In this document: positions 61,132 through 64,000 of the stretch, piece by piece | Position numbering within the stretch: position 1 is the stretch's first letter | Layout of the letters: each line of letters starts with the position of its first letter | Assembly: GCA_964458575.1 (NCBI GenBank) | Contig: CAYWMD010000001.1 | Span: forward strand, 124,001-188,000 | From: CAYWMD01 sp964458575 | Lineage (GTDB): Bacteria; Verrucomicrobiota; Verrucomicrobiia; Limisphaerales; JADLHS01 | Direction: 5' to 3' | Length of the DNA: 64,000 nucleotides | The notes under the pieces: generated by a model | The model's database searches: none | Told to the model about the DNA's origin: nothing | The model's input: only the letters and a program-made list of their open reading frames with translations | Program-made: the position numbers and the translations under genes

Positions 61132-62322
61132 TCACGGGCTTCTCACGCAGCGAAACCCGATATTGTGGTAGGCAACCATTGGCGAGGGGCCGTAGCTACG
61201 GCTTCCGCACCGCGCAACGGCGGCTCTCTCGTCCCATGCGCCGCCACGAAGGACTCGATAGGTCAATGGACCATTAGGACCTCGTGTGTCACCCTCAGTG
61301 GCGCCAATATTCGAATACCAATTCCCGTCATACCAATCCCAACACCATTCCCACAAGTTTCCACTTGTATCGCAAACTCCGTATCCATTCGGCGCAAAAT
61401 ATCCGACTGTGCTTGTGTACGGAAGGCCTCCGGATTGAAAATCGGGGTGGTAGCCCCGTGTAAGACTGATGTCGTAGGCATCGTTCGTGGAACTGTAGTA
61501 ATTCGCTTGGCTATGCGTTATGGTATCCGTGCCTGCCCACGGGAAGCGATGTCCGCTGATTCCGCCTCGCGCTGCCTTTTCCCACTCCGCCTCTGTCGGC
61601 AACCGATATCCGTTTACGCTCCATTTCGGGTAAGGTGTGCCTGTCCCCGACATGTAAATACTCGTAAAACTGTCCTCATTGTAATAACAAGGCGTCAACC
61701 CTTCCACTTCTGAACGTGCGTTGCACCACTTCACCATTTCATACCAATTGATGGTGTGAACTGGATGGTTCGGGCCTTTTCCAAAACCAATGTGGCTGAA
61801 AGTGTAGCCATGGTTTGTCGCCCACTGGTAAACTTCATCCCATAATGACTTCGTTACTTCATATTTATCCACGTAAGACGCTGAAACATACACGGTGTGT
61901 TGCGGGACTGCTACCCCGATGGTTTCGTGCCCCACATTCGTCGTCGCTCCCATCAAGAAGCTCCCGGCGGGAATGAACGCCATGCCGGCAGGCGGATTCA
62001 GGTCAAATAACCGGTGAGTGACCACATGGTTGCTGGCGGGCACTTGCACGTAGTCCACCCAGTTGGTCGTGTCCGGGAGCGCCCGCGCCGTTTGCACAGT
62101 GCAGGTGACATTGGTCAACTCGTTAGTCCAAGTGACAAATCCGTCCGGGTTTACTTCGAGAATGGTCGTCGCGCCCGGCCCTACAATCCGGAAGAACCGC
62201 GCTTCCTCGGCTTGCGCAACCAACATCAGTGAGACAAAAACCACAAGTGCGTGGAAGAGGCGCAACACAGTCCGCGCCGTTGCGGCTGGCAACTCGATAC
62301 AGCGTACAGGCAACTTCTTCAT
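61132..62322 (-). CDS. Secreted SUMF1/FGE-fold protein, probably not a formylglycine enzyme
   Basis: Protein of 396 residues with a signal peptide (TVLRLFHALVVFVSLMLVAQ). Residues about 40-110 resemble the end domain of the other secreted proteins (VTWTNELTNVTCTVQTARAL, then WVDYVQVPASN), here placed N-terminally. Residues 115-396 form the SUMF1 fold: MAFIPAGSFLMGATT, KYEVTKSLWDEVYQWA, YRLPTEAEWEKAARGG, GNLWEWCWDWYDG and YRVLRGGAWDER. The two catalytic cysteines expected after GGS are absent (GGAWDERAAVARCG), so a structural or other role is likely. AGGAG precedes the ATG at a 6-base gap. Confidence 0.85.
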   Translation of the reverse strand: MKKLPVRCIELPAATARTVLRLFHALVVFVSLMLVAQAEEARFFRIVGPGATTILEVNPDGFVTWTNELTNVTCTVQTARALPDTTNWVDYVQVPASNHVVTHRLFDLNPPAGMAFIPAGSFLMGATTNVGHETIGVAVPQHTVYVSASYVDKYEVTKSLWDEVYQWATNHGYTFSHIGFGKGPNHPVHTINWYEMVKWCNARSEVEGLTPCYYNEDSFTSIYMSGTGTPYPKWSVNGYRLPTEAEWEKAARGGISGHRFPWAGTDTITHSQANYYSSTNDAYDISLTRGYHPDFQSGGLPYTSTVGYFAPNGYGVCDTSGNLWEWCWDWYDGNWYSNIGATEGDTRGPNGPLTYRVLRGGAWDERAAVARCGSRSYGPSPMVAYHNIGFRCVRSP

Positions 62323-62420
62323 AGCTTCTCCTGAAGTTGATTAGAGGATGAAAAACCAAGGATTACCGGTCAATGCGAAATTTCGCGCATCCCGGGTGGA
62401 ATTTGCGGACGTAAGGCTCT

Positions 62421-62570
62421 CCCTCACCCCTGCCCTCTCCCGCTGGGAGAGGGGGAATCGTGCTCAGTTCTAAGGAAAGTTGCGCGACAGCATTTGCGGG
62501 AGGATCAAAGACGATCACAAATCGAGCGCGTGCTGTTCCCTCTCCCAGCGGGAGAGGGTCAGGGTGAGGG
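62421..62570. repeat. REPIN-like inverted pair in a gene-free spacer
   Basis: Palindromes at 62421-62456 (CCCTCACCCCTGCCCTCTCC...) and 62537-62570 (...AGGGTCAGGGTGAGGG) face each other across about 80 bases. Each also has an internal CTCTCCC/GGGAGAG hairpin. They occupy the centre of the 322-base gap 62323-62644, in which no gene was found. Confidence 0.82.
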
Positions 62571-62644
62571 AGAGGACTTCGATACTTATCGGAAGCAGGA
62601 TGTTGATCGAGTGTCTCGCAACACTTGAGACAGCCGTCCCCGCC

Positions 62645-64000
62645 TTACTTCACCAGCTTCTCAAACCGCTTGAACGCCGCATCCCACTCGGCTTTCGCCG
62701 TCGGTTTGATGGTTTTAACCTCGAACGAATTGCGCACGACTTCACGTGCCGCCTTGAGCGAAGGCAAATGACCGAGAGCAATGGCCTGAATGAGAATGTT
62801 TCCCAGCGCTGTGCATTCCGTGGGGCCGGCGATGACAGGAATTTGCAATGCGTTCGCGGCGAATTGATTGAGCAACATGTTCTGGCTGCCGCCGCCCACG
62901 ATGTGGAGTTGTTTGATCTTCCGGCCGATGATGCCTTCAAGCTGGCGCAACGTGACGCGGTAAAACAACGCGAGGCTTTCCAGCGCGCAACGCACGAACG
63001 CGCCCGGATTGTCGGGCACGGTCTGACCAGTCTCCCGACAGAAGGCCGCGATCTTGGCAGGCATCTCACCGGGGCTGACGAAGCGTGGGTCGGCGGGATT
63101 GATGAGTGAAGCGAACGGCGTGGCCGCTCCTGCCATTTCAGTCAGCGTCGCGTAATCAAACTCGCGTCCGTGTGCGGCCCATTCGCGCTTGCACTCCTGC
63201 ACGACCCAGAGGCCGACGATGTTCTTGAGCAACCGCACCGAGCCGCCGAATCCGATTTCGTTGGTAAAGTTCGCGTCGCGTCCCTGCGCAGTGATGACGG
63301 GCTTGGGCCATTCCACGCCCATGAGCGACCACGTGCCGGAACTGAGATACGCCCAATTCTTCCCGCTGGCTGGCACGGCAGCCACGGCCGCGCCGGTGTC
63401 GTGCGAACATGAGGCAATGACTTCGATTTGTGGCAAACCGGTTTGCTTCGCGAGGTCCGGACGCAGTTTGCCAAGTTTCGTGCCCGAGGAAACGATGGGC
63501 GCGAACACCTCCTCGCGCAGACCCAGCGCCTTGAGCAACTTCTTGGACCATTTGCCCGTGCGCGGATTGTAAAGCTGCGTGGTACTGGCGAGGGATTCCT
63601 CGTTCCGGGCCACGCCGCAGCAGTAGTGATTGAACGCGTCGCCGATGAGCAGAAGTTGTTTGGCCTTCGCCAGCCGCGCCCGTGGTTCGGCGGCGAGTTG
63701 ATAGATCGTGTTCAGCGCCATGAACTGAATGCCGGTCTCGCTGTAAATCGCCGGCCATTTCACCCGCGCGTTAACGTTCCTGACGCCGCGCGCCGTGCGG
63801 GCGTCGCGGTAGTGCCACACGGGCAACATCATTTTGCCTTTGGCATCGTAGAGGATGTAATCCACGCCCCAGGAATCTGCGCTAAAACTGGCGATGGGCA
63901 GTTTGAGCTTGGCGGCCTTTTTCAACCCGGCCCGAAGTTCGGCAAACAGCACGTCCATGTTCCAATGCAGCGCCCTGCCCCGCTTGACCGGGCCGTTGGG
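62645..64000 (-). CDS. FGGY-family sugar kinase, rhamnulokinase-like (5' end outside window)
   Basis: The frame is open through the right edge (the codons before MDVLFAELRAGL read VKRGRALHWN), so roughly 50 N-terminal residues including the first phosphate loop are missing. FGGY features: SFSADSWGVDYILYDAKGKM, YRDARTARG, IGDAFNHYCCGVARNEESLA, SCSHDTGAAVAAVPASG and the C-terminal ATP-site HIVGGGSQNMLLNQFAANAL. The FNHYCCG and ASTTQLYNP segments match rhamnulokinase more than xylulokinase. It would phosphorylate L-rhamnulose or L-fuculose; the fucose-isomerase-like gene in this window keeps both possible. Confidence 0.88.
   Translation of the reverse strand, partial: PNGPVKRGRALHWNMDVLFAELRAGLKKAAKLKLPIASFSADSWGVDYILYDAKGKMMLPVWHYRDARTARGVRNVNARVKWPAIYSETGIQFMALNTIYQLAAEPRARLAKAKQLLLIGDAFNHYCCGVARNEESLASTTQLYNPRTGKWSKKLLKALGLREEVFAPIVSSGTKLGKLRPDLAKQTGLPQIEVIASCSHDTGAAVAAVPASGKNWAYLSSGTWSLMGVEWPKPVITAQGRDANFTNEIGFGGSVRLLKNIVGLWVVQECKREWAAHGREFDYATLTEMAGAATPFASLINPADPRFVSPGEMPAKIAAFCRETGQTVPDNPGAFVRCALESLALFYRVTLRQLEGIIGRKIKQLHIVGGGSQNMLLNQFAANALQIPVIAGPTECTALGNILIQAIALGHLPSLKAAREVVRNSFEVKTIKPTAKAEWDAAFKRFEKLVK

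Overview
The window reads as a chromosomal segment from a member of the Verrucomicrobiota, probably near the Pedosphaera/Limisphaera group. The evidence is the mix of gene families and not a marker gene: secreted autotransporter-type beta-strand-repeat proteins, HAF-repeat proteins, a PEP-CTERM protein, an H-X9-DG-type pseudopilin, YfhO and TMTC-like membrane proteins, fucose-use genes, and a recurring C-terminal domain on secreted proteins. DNA is GC-rich throughout. No rRNA or tRNA gene, CRISPR array, complete insertion sequence or phage was found.

Layout. 1-3.6 kb: tail of an ABC-F ATPase, a DUF6498 membrane protein, an Ada-like regulator/alkyltransferase, Mn-type superoxide dismutase and an orphan hisH. 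3.8-16.9 kb: an electron-transfer locus (acyl-CoA dehydrogenase, ETF-quinone oxidoreductase, EtfB, EtfA). It is split by a BspA-like LRR protein, a broken 5' copy of etfB, a GH95 fucosidase and a HAF protein. 16.9-22.8 kb: YfhO, RlmN and glycogen phosphorylase, all on the minus strand. 22.9-28.2 kb: two ABC-2 permease genes separated by a large opposite-strand surface-protein gene. 28.4-39.7 kb: a HAF-like secreted protein, three TMTC-like membrane/TPR paralogues and a PEP-CTERM beta-strand-repeat protein. 40-45.9 kb: a sugar ABC permease and binding protein, a FucP-like symporter and an L-fucose-isomerase-like protein. 45.9-50.3 kb: phosphohexomutase, orphan nuoA, pseudopilin and a secreted protein with a near-identical internal duplication. 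50.4-53.1 kb: a compact ArsR, G3E GTPase, radical-SAM cluster with a palindromic operator candidate. 53.3-64 kb: ABC exporter, PfpI-like and HD-domain proteins, PcrA-type helicase, a nucleotidyltransferase pair sitting between two copies of the helicase 3' end, a SUMF1-like protein, and an FGGY sugar kinase cut by the window edge.

How the parts work together. GH95 fucosidase, FucP, fucose isomerase and the FGGY kinase make a plausible route from fucosylated glycans to phosphorylated sugar. The acyl-CoA dehydrogenase, ETF and ETF-QO genes make an electron route to the quinone pool. The ArsR/GTPase/radical-SAM cluster is the best candidate for an uncharacterised metal-linked system.

A second theme is genome plasticity. 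At least five families of palindromic repeats occur: between genes, across stop codons, and apparently in frame inside coding genes (ETF-QO, PcrA, possibly RlmN). Two loci carry partial gene copies (etfB 5' end, pcrA 3' end) that mark past insertions or duplications.
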